Of a stretch of 64,000 nt of DNA, positions 1-8,478 are shown in pieces. This stretch comes from an uncultured Peptostreptococcus sp. (GTDB lineage: Bacteria > Bacillota > Clostridia > Peptostreptococcales > Peptostreptococcaceae), in the NCBI GenBank assembly GCA_900759325.1, contig CAAEUW010000029.1, forward strand, positions 61,891 through 125,890, read 5' to 3'. The notes below the pieces were generated by a model that had not been told where the DNA came from, ran no database searches, and saw only the letters and a list, made by a program, of their open reading frames with translations. Each line of letters begins with the position of its first letter. The stretch's first letter is position 1. A program made the translations under genes and the position numbers.

Positions 1-13
1 ATTCCACATTTGC

Positions 14-50
14 TTTACTTTTAATAAACCTAAAGTTTATTAAAAGTAAA
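14..50. repeat. Perfect 16-bp inverted repeat
   Basis: The arms at 14-29 and 35-50 are exact reverse complements around a 5-base loop. The left arm recurs with one change at about 196-211, and a 10-base arm at about 171-180 can pair with part of that second copy. It may be a terminator for a gene to the left or a small palindromic element. No T-run follows closely. Confidence 0.6.
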
Positions 51-76
51 CTCCAGATAATTATATATAATAATGC

Positions 77-139
77 AAAAAAAATCAATGCTTTTTTATA
101 ATTTTTACATTTTTTATAGTAATTATAAAAAGCATTGAT
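77..139 (-). terminator. Rho-independent terminator of the CWB2 gene
   Basis: On the minus strand a stem of about 19 bp (arms 121-139 and 84-103) is followed by a run of T (positions 83-77). It lies 80 bases after the stop of the CWB2 gene that ends at 219. Confidence 0.75.
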
Positions 140-218
140 TTCAATAAGTCTATTATATTTTAAAATTCTAAGTTTAATAAATTATATCCTGAAGTTTACT
201 TTTATTAAACCTAACCCA

Positions 219-1688
219 TTAATAGCCAAGTATTGCTTTTGACACAGTATTATATCCACCTATGATATAATTAGTCTTATTTACTGTTAGTGCCTTATTG
301 TCCTTTGATATTGAGTCCTTCTTCACAAGTAGCAGGTTCTTACCACCATCGTTTAAAAGGTTGACTGCACTTAGGGCATCGGCAAAGCTACTTCCATTAG
401 CAAGTATGTTTTCATTGTACTTAAGTATTTCAGCTACCTGGTTAGATGTTGATTCCCTATCCTGACCAAAAATCCTGTATACCTTATCTCCCTTTACTGC
501 CTTTAGCCTAGTTTCTATATCATGACCTACTGAGTTCTTTCCACCTATTATGTAGGCATCCCTATATGTAGCCAAATTATTAGGTAGCTTGTTGACACTG
601 TTGACCAGTAGGATTGGTGAATTTAGCTTCTTGGCAAGTGGTGTTGCTGAAAGTGCATCGGCAAATTTTCTGCCATCAGTAAATATTATATGCCTAGATG
701 CTCCAAATTCTTTTACCAGCTTGGCTGAAGTCTCATACCTGTCATTTCCTGAGATCCTTCTTACATTTAGACCAGCTAGCTGTGTCGCAATGTTGGTAGG
801 AACTGAGTTTAAACCTCCTACTATAATTACATTAGTAGCTCCCAGATCCTTTATAAGCTTGATTGCATCTGTCTTTAGACCTGTCTTGTCAGAGAATATG
901 ATAGGTGCATTGTACTTCATAGCAAGTGGACCAGCTGCAAGTGGATCAGCAAAGCTGTTGCCTGAAGCTACTAGGACAGTCTGACTTGACTTGAAGGTCT
1001 TCCTTACTGAGGCAAGGTTTGTAGCAAACCTATCATTACCACTGATTCTTCTTCCATCACTTGGCTGGACTGGTGTCACCTGGTCTGGGTTAATGTCTGA
1101 ACCAGCTCCATATGTGGCATTTATAAAGAAGCTCTTATTAACTATTTTTCCATCTGACTCTCTCAAAGAATAGTAGATGCATAAGGCTAGGTGATTACCA
1201 ACCTTAAGATTGGCTGTATTTATAGTTAAGCTAAACTTGCCATCCTGTGTATTAACATTGTATTTTGGATTTGAAATAAGGGCATCTGTAGTAGGTACAA
1301 ACTTCTTATCAGTGAACTCCTTGTCTGTAAGTGTGTACACAGATACTCCTATTCCTCTTACTAGCTGGCCATTAACCACACTCTGGCCCACCCCTATTGA
1401 TGTTGGCAGGTCAATAGTAACCTTGGCATCGGCCTCAATTTTTGACTTCACGTCAGCTAGGTTTTCTAGTTGAACAGCTGAGTTTGTCACATTATCTTTA
1501 TTTTCCTTTGGCTGACTAGTACTCACATCCTCCCTCTTAAGGTTGTCAGTCGAGATAATTTCTTCGACCACTAAGCTTGACTGGTCATCAACCACTTCGT
1601 TTGACTCTGCAAGAGACAAGCCACCCGCATAGGCCAAGATATTTACAACCATAGATAGGGTAAGTACCATCGATATCCTTCTATTCAT
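219..1688 (-). CDS. Secreted CWB2 cell-wall-binding protein
   Basis: This 489-residue protein is probably exported and held non-covalently on the cell wall. It has a signal peptide (about residues 1-28), a low-complexity stretch to about 85, and a beta-rich domain of unknown function at about 90-195. Three CWB2 (PF04122) repeats follow, starting near residues 214, 311 and 402, each with a [ST]GxDR[FY]-type motif. In C. difficile such repeats bind the anionic polymer PSII. The start has a strong AAAGGAGGG site 5 bases upstream. The gene stands alone between its terminator and a divergent exporter operon. The role of the N-terminal domain is unknown; the CWB2 assignment is secure. Confidence 0.9.
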   Translation of the reverse strand: MNRRISMVLTLSMVVNILAYAGGLSLAESNEVVDDQSSLVVEEIISTDNLKREDVSTSQPKENKDNVTNSAVQLENLADVKSKIEADAKVTIDLPTSIGVGQSVVNGQLVRGIGVSVYTLTDKEFTDKKFVPTTDALISNPKYNVNTQDGKFSLTINTANLKVGNHLALCIYYSLRESDGKIVNKSFFINATYGAGSDINPDQVTPVQPSDGRRISGNDRFATNLASVRKTFKSSQTVLVASGNSFADPLAAGPLAMKYNAPIIFSDKTGLKTDAIKLIKDLGATNVIIVGGLNSVPTNIATQLAGLNVRRISGNDRYETSAKLVKEFGASRHIIFTDGRKFADALSATPLAKKLNSPILLVNSVNKLPNNLATYRDAYIIGGKNSVGHDIETRLKAVKGDKVYRIFGQDRESTSNQVAEILKYNENILANGSSFADALSAVNLLNDGGKNLLLVKKDSISKDNKALTVNKTNYIIGGYNTVSKAILGY

Positions 1689-1849
1689 TTTTATTCCCTC
1701 CTTTTAACTACATATCATATATTTACTATAGGTGTAGCTACTTATATGATTTCATATCATTATCCTAAATCCATATAGACATATATATTGAAATTTGAAA
1801 CCATATATCTTTATATAATAACATATAATCCATAATTAATGCAAATTTC

Positions 1850-1863
1850 GTCAATTGATTGAC
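1850..1863. promoter_or_regulatory. Palindrome between divergent genes
   Basis: GTCAAT-TG-ATTGAC is a perfect 6-2-6 inverted repeat between the divergent CWB2 and exporter genes. The rest of the gap (1689-1957) is very AT-rich and shows no other clear element apart from ribosome-binding sites. An operator role is a guess. Confidence 0.3.
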
Positions 1864-1957
1864 TATATTAGGTCTAATAATCCCAAAAACTAATACATAA
1901 TTATACTTTTATGTTATACTAACTATGTTAAATGTAATATAGATTGGAGGTAACGAC

Positions 1958-2734
1958 TTGAAAAATAGGCTTGAAGACCAGGAATATAAAAAACAAACCA
2001 TCAAGCTTGCCCTCTTCCTAGGTGAACTCCTAGTGAAAAACGGAGCGGAAACCTACAGGGTTGAGGATAGTGTCATTAGAATTTGTAAATCAAGAGGCTA
2101 TAACCATATCAACTGCTTTAGTACGCCAACTGTAATTATAATATCTGATGACAAGTTTGATGGTCTCTGCTTTATGAAAACCATAGATAGTAGGGGTATA
2201 AACCTTAACAAGGTATCTCTACTAAATAATTTTTCTAGAGAATTTGTAAATATGGTTGATCCCGATATTGAAGAAGAAATAGAAAAGTTACATGAAATAG
2301 ATAAACTTAAAACCTATCCAAAGTGGGTATACCTGCTTGGAACAGGCATCGGCTCTGCTGGATGTGCAGCAGTATTAGGTGGTAACCAGGTATCAACATT
2401 TTTACTAACTGTACTAACCTCTATTTTGGCAACCTTTGTATATGATAGTACACTTAAATACAGCTCTATCAGCATGTTTGCCACAATGTTGTCGTCTTCA
2501 ATTATAACCATTTGCGGGGTCATACTCCACAAGCTAGGCATGATACCAGATGAAGCCTCTCTTATAGTAGGTTCTATAATGCCCCTACTACCCGGAGTTG
2601 CCTTTATAAAGTGCATGAGGGACCTGATTTCAGGAAGTCTCATGTCGGGTGCAGCCCGTATATTTGAAGTCTTTATCATCCTGGCTGCCATTGCCTCAGG
2701 CGTGGCCCTAGTGATAGGAATAGGAGGTGTATAG
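1958..2734 (+). CDS. Threonine/serine exporter, N-terminal-type subunit (ThrE family)
   Basis: This 258-residue protein matches the ThrE/DUF1212 half (PF06738) of amino-acid exporters of the Corynebacterium glutamicum ThrE type. A soluble domain of about 115 residues contains the family-like stretch GAETYRVEDS, and five or so membrane helices follow. The partner half is encoded immediately downstream, as in most Firmicutes, where the exporter is split in two. The start is TTG, chosen because GGAGG lies 7 bases upstream and no in-frame ATG is nearby. The transported substrate is inferred from the family; threonine, serine or other small metabolites are possible. Confidence 0.85.
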   Translation: MKNRLEDQEYKKQTIKLALFLGELLVKNGAETYRVEDSVIRICKSRGYNHINCFSTPTVIIISDDKFDGLCFMKTIDSRGINLNKVSLLNNFSREFVNMVDPDIEEEIEKLHEIDKLKTYPKWVYLLGTGIGSAGCAAVLGGNQVSTFLLTVLTSILATFVYDSTLKYSSISMFATMLSSSIITICGVILHKLGMIPDEASLIVGSIMPLLPGVAFIKCMRDLISGSLMSGAARIFEVFIILAAIASGVALVIGIGGV

Positions 2735-2735
2735 G

Positions 2736-3422
2736 ATGTTAACTCAAGTACCCCTATGGCAACACTTTATTTTCGCTGGCCTAGCAACATGTGGTTTTGC
2801 CATATTTTTCAATGTTCAACCTAAACTCTTACTATGGGTATCCCCTATAGGAGCCTTGGGTTGGGTGGTCTATGTCTTGGGTGTTTTTAACTATGAGAAC
2901 CCAATGATATACTCATTTACTGCTGCTGCGCTAATCTCTATCTGCTCAGAAGTACTTGCAAGGAGACTTAAGCAGCCCGCAATTATATTCGTAATACCCG
3001 GTATCTTGCCACTAGTACCAGGTGTTGGACTTTACCAGACTGTTTATGCTATTATGTTTAAAAAGTATAGTATTGCCGCAACTGTAGGTACTAAGTCGGT
3101 TATAGTTAGTATTGGTATTGCCCTGGGAATCCTGATAGTAGCTTCCTTGTCAAGGGTATTTAACTTCTACCAGCTGAAAAGGGCCTTCTCTAGGAAGGAC
3201 TCAGCAAGGTATGTTGAATGGGTAAACCTTGGAAAGAACAGGACTGGCAACCAGTTTGTACTTAATAGGGATGAATTAAACGAACACTTAAACAGCTTGA
3301 ATATAGATACTGAATCCTACAAAAACTCTGATTTGGATAAGATGGAGAAAAGCAGTTCACAGGATATCATTTTGGATGATGACTCTGATGATGACTTAGA
3401 TTTTGATTTAGATCTGGATTAA
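2736..3422 (+). CDS. Threonine/serine exporter, C-terminal-type subunit (DUF3815)
   Basis: This is the second half of the split ThrE-type exporter (PF12821), about 228 residues with five predicted membrane helices in the first 150. The ATG at 2736 is preferred over a GTG nine bases upstream because AGGAGG then sits 8 bases away. That places the start one base after the stop of the first subunit, so translation is probably coupled. The C-terminus is a cytoplasmic tail ending in a strikingly acidic Asp-rich run (about residues 208-228), which is not part of the family core and whose function I cannot name. Confidence 0.85.
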   Translation: MLTQVPLWQHFIFAGLATCGFAIFFNVQPKLLLWVSPIGALGWVVYVLGVFNYENPMIYSFTAAALISICSEVLARRLKQPAIIFVIPGILPLVPGVGLYQTVYAIMFKKYSIAATVGTKSVIVSIGIALGILIVASLSRVFNFYQLKRAFSRKDSARYVEWVNLGKNRTGNQFVLNRDELNEHLNSLNIDTESYKNSDLDKMEKSSSQDIILDDDSDDDLDFDLDLD

Positions 3423-3430
3423 ACTAAAAG

Positions 3431-3460
3431 AGACTTGGTTGATTGTTCCAAGTCTTTTTA
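3431..3460 (+). terminator. Terminator of the exporter operon
   Basis: An 8-bp stem (AGACTTGG / CCAAGTCT) with a 9-base loop is followed by TTTTTA, 8 bases after the exporter stop codon. Confidence 0.8.
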
Positions 3461-3487
3461 TATGAAAATATATGCTATATACAACCC

Positions 3488-3570
3488 ATAAAAATAGGGT
3501 AGCCATTGATAAAATGAAATTCTATTTAGCAATCTTGCAAACAGAAGTAACTTCTTAACCTGGCTACCCT
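3488..3570 (-). terminator. Long-loop terminator downstream of pta
   Basis: On the minus strand AGGGTAGCCA (3570-3561) pairs perfectly with TGGCTACCCT (3505-3496), and ATTTTTA follows. The loop is 55 bases and contains a small AGAAGT/ACTTCT hairpin. It probably ends the 13-gene operon whose last gene is pta. Confidence 0.6.
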
Positions 3571-3593
3571 TGATATATTCTATTGTGGACTTA

Positions 3594-4565
3594 TTATATT
3601 AAGCTCTGACAAGCTGTTATTATACTTAGCTTGTATACGTCTTCTTCGTTACAACCTCTTGAAAGGTCTGTTATAGGCTTATTTAGACCCTGGATAATTG
3701 GACCTAAGGCTTCAAACCCACCCAATCTCTGGGCTATCTTGTATCCAATATTACCAGCATCTACTGATGGGAAGATAAATACATTGGCGAATCCAGCAAC
3801 CTCTGAACCTGGAGCCTTTTGCTTAGCGACTGTTTCAGATACTGCAGCATCAAACTGTAGCTCTCCATCGATTACCATGTCTGGAGCTAATTCCTTAGCC
3901 ATTCTAGTTGCATCTTGGACCTTTGTTATAAGATCATGCTTAGCTGAACCCTTAGTTGATAAGCTTAGCATAGCTACCTTTGGATCTATACCAAACATCT
4001 TAGCCATTCTAGCAGACTCTACTGCTACTCCAGCTAGGCCTTCAGCATCCAATTCTATGTTAATAGCACAGTCTGCAAATAGGTACCTAGTTTCACCTCT
4101 AAGCATTAGGAAAGAACCACTTGTTCTTGGTACTCCTGGTCTTGTCTTTACTATCTGTAAGGCTGGTCTTACAGTATCAGCTGTTGAATGAACAGCACCA
4201 CTAACCATACCATCAACCTTGTCCATATAAGTCAACATAGTTCCAAAGAAGTTTACATCTTTTAGGATTTTTCTAGCTTCTTCTTCATTTACCTTGCCCT
4301 TTCTTCTTTCAACAAAGGCTGCTACCATATCGTCAAATTCTGGATAATTGTCCATGTCTATAATTTCTATACCGTCAATATCAAAATTATTTTCTAGAGC
4401 TACTGACTTTATAGCTTCTGGTTGACCTAGTAGGACTGGTACCAATATTCCTTCCTTCTGTAGCCTTGCTGCTGCACCAAGTACTCTTGGCTCAGTTCCT
4501 TCTGGTAAAACTATTCTTATATTTTTACCATCAATTTGTGCTTTTAATTCGTCGAATAATTCCAT
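3594..4565 (-). CDS. pta: Phosphate acetyltransferase
   Basis: Pta interconverts acetyl-CoA and acetyl phosphate, the first step of fermentative ATP formation with acetate kinase. At about 323 residues it is the short PTA_PTB type without an N-terminal regulatory domain. Family features are the opening IRIVLPEG, the region MLSLSTKGSAKHD and the C-terminal GCNEEDVYKLS. The second of two nearby ATGs is chosen, because AGGAGG lies 6 bases before it but directly abuts the first. No acetate kinase gene is adjacent. It is the last gene of the scfB-to-pta operon, 34 bases after the rseC-like gene. Confidence 0.93.
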   Translation of the reverse strand: MELFDELKAQIDGKNIRIVLPEGTEPRVLGAAARLQKEGILVPVLLGQPEAIKSVALENNFDIDGIEIIDMDNYPEFDDMVAAFVERRKGKVNEEEARKILKDVNFFGTMLTYMDKVDGMVSGAVHSTADTVRPALQIVKTRPGVPRTSGSFLMLRGETRYLFADCAINIELDAEGLAGVAVESARMAKMFGIDPKVAMLSLSTKGSAKHDLITKVQDATRMAKELAPDMVIDGELQFDAAVSETVAKQKAPGSEVAGFANVFIFPSVDAGNIGYKIAQRLGGFEALGPIIQGLNKPITDLSRGCNEEDVYKLSIITACQSLI

Positions 4566-4599
4566 TTTCATCCTCCTGATTACCTATTACTTTTTATAT

Positions 4600-5076
4600 T
4601 TACATGCCCTCACAACTACCATCAAGAGAGCAGGTATTTAAATCTATGACAACCCTTGTTACGGTTGGCATATATTTACGACTAGCTCTAAATTTACCCT
4701 CTCTGGACTTAATTAATAAGTAGGCCAGTCCCGTGAAGGCAAATCCTACTAGGGCACTCAAGACCTCTAACATGCTTGTTACACCCAGTAATTCGAATAT
4801 ATAATATGACCCTACTGAGCCTAGTAAAAGTCCTAATAGGGGTATTCCATACAGGATGCCTAGAGCCTTCATTACATCTATTTGGTCCATACTAACCTCG
4901 ACATTGTCGCCCAACTTTGCACCTATGGAGTTGTCTACCTCTACTATTATTTCCTGGGACTCTGATGATGAAGATCCTATGCACTTACCACAAGATGCAC
5001 AGGCAGAATTTCTCTGCATCCTCATCATAGCAGTTCTTTCATCTACTATTTCTACAATTCTACCTCTTTGATCCAT
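4600..5076 (-). CDS. RseC/SoxR-reducing-system family membrane protein
   Basis: This 158-residue protein resembles PF04246 (RseC/RsxC-associated). A short N-terminal domain carries the cysteine cluster CASCGKC (residues 24-30), followed by two membrane helices (about 68-122) and a basic cytoplasmic tail. The C-terminus adds two more cysteines (CSLDGSC). In Clostridia such proteins often accompany Rnf or redox systems, but no rnf genes are present here. The start has AGGAGGG at good distance. Its redox partner is unknown. It lies 14 bases after the csoR-like gene, so the two are co-transcribed. Confidence 0.75.
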   Translation of the reverse strand: MDQRGRIVEIVDERTAMMRMQRNSACASCGKCIGSSSSESQEIIVEVDNSIGAKLGDNVEVSMDQIDVMKALGILYGIPLLGLLLGSVGSYYIFELLGVTSMLEVLSALVGFAFTGLAYLLIKSREGKFRASRKYMPTVTRVVIDLNTCSLDGSCEGM

Positions 5077-5090
5077 TTGTATCCCTCCTC

Positions 5091-5405
5091 TTATTTGGAG
5101 TATCTCACCATTAGTTCAATCATTTCATCAATTAGCTCCTGCTTATCGTCCTCATTATGCTCAAGGGCTACCTTTACACAGCCCCTAATATGATTCTCGA
5201 GGATCATATTCCCAACGGCATTGATAGCTGACTTGGCTGCAGAAATCTGTGTAAGTATATCTACACAGTATCTTTCATCCTCAACCATACCCTGTATTCC
5301 CTTGATTTGGCCCTCAATCCTCCTCAATCTCTTTAGGAGTAGGTCCTTATCATTACTGGGATTCAAGTGTCTATCATCATGATTATTTACTGAATCAATA
5401 CTCAT
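5091..5405 (-). CDS. CsoR/RcnR-family metal-sensing repressor
   Basis: This 104-residue all-helical repressor belongs to the metal-sensitive regulators of PF02583. The Cu(I)-type ligand set C-H-C is present: Cys47, His72 and Cys76, with the spacing seen in CsoR (25 and 4). The motif LLKRLRRIEGQIKGI is the DNA-contacting helix region. A typical target (copA or copZ) is not adjacent; the gene is instead sandwiched between aspS (3 bases) and the rseC-like gene. Copper is the likeliest ligand by residue pattern; a persulfide-sensing relative is the alternative. Confidence 0.85.
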   Translation of the reverse strand: MSIDSVNNHDDRHLNPSNDKDLLLKRLRRIEGQIKGIQGMVEDERYCVDILTQISAAKSAINAVGNMILENHIRGCVKVALEHNEDDKQELIDEMIELMVRYSK

Positions 5406-5408
5406 ATC

Positions 5409-7199
5409 TTATTCCTTATCTTCTATTTCTACCCTAATACTTAGCTCTTTAAGCTGGTCATCTTCTGCTACTGTTGGAGCATTAGTCATAGGGCAAACTG
5501 CATTCTGGTTTTTAGGAAAGGCTATTACCTCTCTGATGTTTTCAGCCCCTGCTAGTAGCATTACTAGTCTATCCAAACCAAAGGCTATACCACCATGAGG
5601 TGGTGTACCAAACTTGAAGGCATCAATTAAGAAACCAAATTTATTATAGGCCTCTTCATTTGTAAAGCCAAGGGCCTTAAACATCTTCTTCTGTACCTCT
5701 GCATTAGAGATTCTAATTGATCCTCCACCTACTTCATACCCATTTAATACGATATCATAGGCTTTTGCCCTTAATTCTAATTTATTTTCTGCTGACTCTA
5801 ACTTATCTAGGTCCTCGTCCATTGGTGAAGTGAATGGGTGGTGCTTAGCAACAAATCTACCATTTTCTTCATCCTCCTCAAATATTGGGAACTCAGTCAC
5901 CCATAATAGGTTGAACTGGTTAGGATCTGCTAAACCCAGCTTGTCTGCTACAGCTATTCTTACCTGGCCTAAGGCGTCATACACTACTGAATCCTTGTCT
6001 GCCACAAATAGGAGTAGGTCTCCCAGCTTTGCATCCATAGCATCAGTAATCTTTGCTAATTCCTCTTCTGTAAAAAATTTAGCTATTGGTGATGTAACAC
6101 CTTCATCAGTTATCTTCATCCAGGCTAGACCCTTGGCCCTATATGTCTTGGCATGGTCTTCAAGGTGACTAATAGCCTTTCTAGTAAAGTGGTCTGCCCC
6201 ACCTACTACATTTATACCCCTTACTGAGTAACCAGGCTTAGTAGAGTCTGCAAAAACCTTAAAGCCACAGTCTGCTACTATGTCAGATATATTTACAAAT
6301 TCTAGACCATACCTTGTATCTGGCTTATCAGACCCATACTTATTCATTGCATCTGCATAAGTCATCCTTGGAAATGGCGTAACTATATCCCTGCCAAGCA
6401 CCTTTTTGAATACATCTTTTACTAGACCTTCCATTATAGTCATTACATCATTTTCTTCAATAAATGACATTTCACAGTCTATCTGAGTGAATTCTGGCTG
6501 TCTATCAGCCCTAAGGTCTTCATCTCTAAAGCACTTAACTATCTGGAAGTACCTATCCATACCAGATACCATTAATAGCTGCTTATATAGCTGTGGTGAC
6601 TGTGGAAGGGCATAGAACTTACCTTCATTAACCCTTGATGGTACAAGGTAGTCCCTTGCTCCCTCTGGAGTCGGTTTTACCAAGAAAGGAGTTTCTATTT
6701 CACAGAAGTTATTGTCTGAAAGGTAGTTTCTAACTACATTAGCAACCTTGTGTCTTAGCATCAAGTTCTTCTGCATTTTAGGCTTTCTAAGGTCAAGGTA
6801 CCTATACTTCAACCTTAGTGCTTCACTTACTTCATCATCATCCTTTATATATATAGGTGGTGTCTGTGATTCATTTAGAACTCTTAACTCTTGAGCAAAG
6901 ACTTCTATGTCACCAGTTGGCATGTTAGGGTTTTTAGACTGTCTTTCGCATACCTTACCCCTCACAGCTATTACATATTCGCTACCTAGCTTTTCAGCCT
7001 TTTCAAAGGCTTCCTTACTTACATCGGTATCAAATACAATCTGGGAAATCCCTCCCCTATCTCTTAAATCAACAAAGACTAGTCCACCAAGATTTCTCTT
7101 TTTCTGGACCCATCCCATCAATACTACTTCTTTACCTATATCAGAAGATCTCAAGTCCCCTGCATAACAAGTTCTCTTCATTCCCTTTAAACTATCCAA
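5409..7199 (-). CDS. aspS: Aspartyl-tRNA synthetase
   Basis: This class II synthetase charges tRNA-Asp (and possibly tRNA-Asn if no AsnRS exists). It has an N-terminal OB-fold anticodon-binding domain, class II motif 2 (FRDEDLRADRQPEFTQID), a bacterial GAD insertion, and motif 3 (GIAFGLDRLVMLLAG). The length of about 596 residues is normal for the bacterial type. The start is most likely TTG at 7199, with GGAGG 8 bases upstream; an upstream TTG at 7214 overlaps that site, and ATG at 7181 has a purine run only one base away. It follows hisS by 16 bases, the classic hisS-aspS pair. Confidence 0.95.
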   Translation of the reverse strand: MDSLKGMKRTCYAGDLRSSDIGKEVVLMGWVQKKRNLGGLVFVDLRDRGGISQIVFDTDVSKEAFEKAEKLGSEYVIAVRGKVCERQSKNPNMPTGDIEVFAQELRVLNESQTPPIYIKDDDEVSEALRLKYRYLDLRKPKMQKNLMLRHKVANVVRNYLSDNNFCEIETPFLVKPTPEGARDYLVPSRVNEGKFYALPQSPQLYKQLLMVSGMDRYFQIVKCFRDEDLRADRQPEFTQIDCEMSFIEENDVMTIMEGLVKDVFKKVLGRDIVTPFPRMTYADAMNKYGSDKPDTRYGLEFVNISDIVADCGFKVFADSTKPGYSVRGINVVGGADHFTRKAISHLEDHAKTYRAKGLAWMKITDEGVTSPIAKFFTEEELAKITDAMDAKLGDLLLFVADKDSVVYDALGQVRIAVADKLGLADPNQFNLLWVTEFPIFEEDEENGRFVAKHHPFTSPMDEDLDKLESAENKLELRAKAYDIVLNGYEVGGGSIRISNAEVQKKMFKALGFTNEEAYNKFGFLIDAFKFGTPPHGGIAFGLDRLVMLLAGAENIREVIAFPKNQNAVCPMTNAPTVAEDDQLKELSIRVEIEDKE

Positions 7200-7215
7200 T
7201 GCCTCTACCTCCAAA

Positions 7216-8478
7216 TTATAGTACAGTTCTTAGCTCTTCAACTAATTCACTGATTTTTATCAATTTCTGGTCACCTGTTTCCATATTTTTCAGTGTGGCC
7301 TCATCCTTATCAAGCTCGTCGTCTCCAATTACAATAGTATACTTAGCATTAATCTTGTTAGAATACTTGAACTGGGCCTTCAGACTCCTATCTAGATGGT
7401 CCTTATCTGCTGATATATGATTATCTCTTAAGTCTTTTAGGATACTGAAGGACTTTAGCTTTGCCTTGTCCCCTATAGTTACCACAAATATATCTGTATG
7501 GTTAGGGTTGCCAATTTCTACCCCATTAGCTTCAAGTGTTAATAAAAGCCTCTCTGCTCCTAGTCCAAAGCCTATACCACTATAACCGCTTGGTCCCCCA
7601 ATTTGTTCAACCAAACCATCATACCTACCACCGCCACATACAGTAGACTGGGCTCCTAGGTCATTAGAAATAATTTCAAAGGCCGTCCTCTTGTAGTAGT
7701 CTAGACCCCTTACTATCTTCTTATCCACCACATAATTGATGTCCATTTCATCCAGGTATAGCTTTAACTGACTGAAGTGGTCCTTACAATTTTCACATAA
7801 GTGGTCTGCCATCAATGGTATATCAACTATATTGGCCTGGCAGGTTTCATTCTTACAATCTATTACCCTCATAGGATTCTTGTCTCTTCTATCATTACAT
7901 AGGTCACAAAGGACATCAGCCTTAGCAGCCAGGTAGTCCTTTAATAGCTGGTTGTATTCTTCTCTACAAACTGGACATCCAACTGAGTTAATAGACACTG
8001 TCAGGTCCTTTAAGCCAGCCTCGCCTAAGAACTGCATTGCCAGTGATATTACCTCTGCATCCAAGGAAGGAGTATCGCTACCTAAGGCTTCTACACCAAA
8101 CTGGTGGAACTGTCTCTGTCTACCAGACTGGGGTCTTTCATACCTAAAGCAAGGTGTTATGTAGAAAAGCTTGGTAGGCTGGGTTTCAGCATACATCTTA
8201 TTCTCAATAAAGGCCCTGATTACGCCGGCTGTCCCCTCTGGTTTTAGGGTAAGGTCCCTATCTCCCCTATCCTTAAAAGTATACATTTCCTTTTGAACTA
8301 TATCAGTAGTATCACCAACACCCCTCTTAAACAGCTCTGTGTGCTCAAATATTGGCGTCCTAATTTCTTCATAGCCATATAGCCTGCACAGGTCCCTGAA
8401 CTTACCCTCTAGGTAATTCCATTTATAGGCTTCTGCAGGTACTATATCCTTAGTTCCTCTTGGTGCTTTTGTTAACAT
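7216..8478 (-). CDS. hisS: Histidyl-tRNA synthetase
   Basis: This class II synthetase has the diagnostic opening APRGTKDI, motif 2 around CFRYERPQSGRQRQFHQ, the HisRS-specific sequence GLDYYKRTAFEI, and motif 3 GFGLGAERLLL. Its 420 residues are standard. The C-terminal anticodon-binding domain begins near residue 325. The start lies inside the end of hemZ (29-base overlap) with AAGGAGGT 8 bases upstream. No T-box leader precedes it, because it sits inside an operon. Confidence 0.96.
   Translation of the reverse strand: MLTKAPRGTKDIVPAEAYKWNYLEGKFRDLCRLYGYEEIRTPIFEHTELFKRGVGDTTDIVQKEMYTFKDRGDRDLTLKPEGTAGVIRAFIENKMYAETQPTKLFYITPCFRYERPQSGRQRQFHQFGVEALGSDTPSLDAEVISLAMQFLGEAGLKDLTVSINSVGCPVCREEYNQLLKDYLAAKADVLCDLCNDRRDKNPMRVIDCKNETCQANIVDIPLMADHLCENCKDHFSQLKLYLDEMDINYVVDKKIVRGLDYYKRTAFEIISNDLGAQSTVCGGGRYDGLVEQIGGPSGYSGIGFGLGAERLLLTLEANGVEIGNPNHTDIFVVTIGDKAKLKSFSILKDLRDNHISADKDHLDRSLKAQFKYSNKINAKYTIVIGDDELDKDEATLKNMETGDQKLIKISELVEELRTVL

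Noticed and set aside
589..1473. Long plus-strand frames opposite the first CWB2 gene
   Set aside because: They are antisense shadows without ribosome-binding sites; the minus-strand gene has a signal peptide and three CWB2 repeats.
7200..7214. Longer aspS start at 7214
   Set aside because: The TTG there overlaps the GGAGG that serves the TTG at 7199; the shorter start is better spaced.
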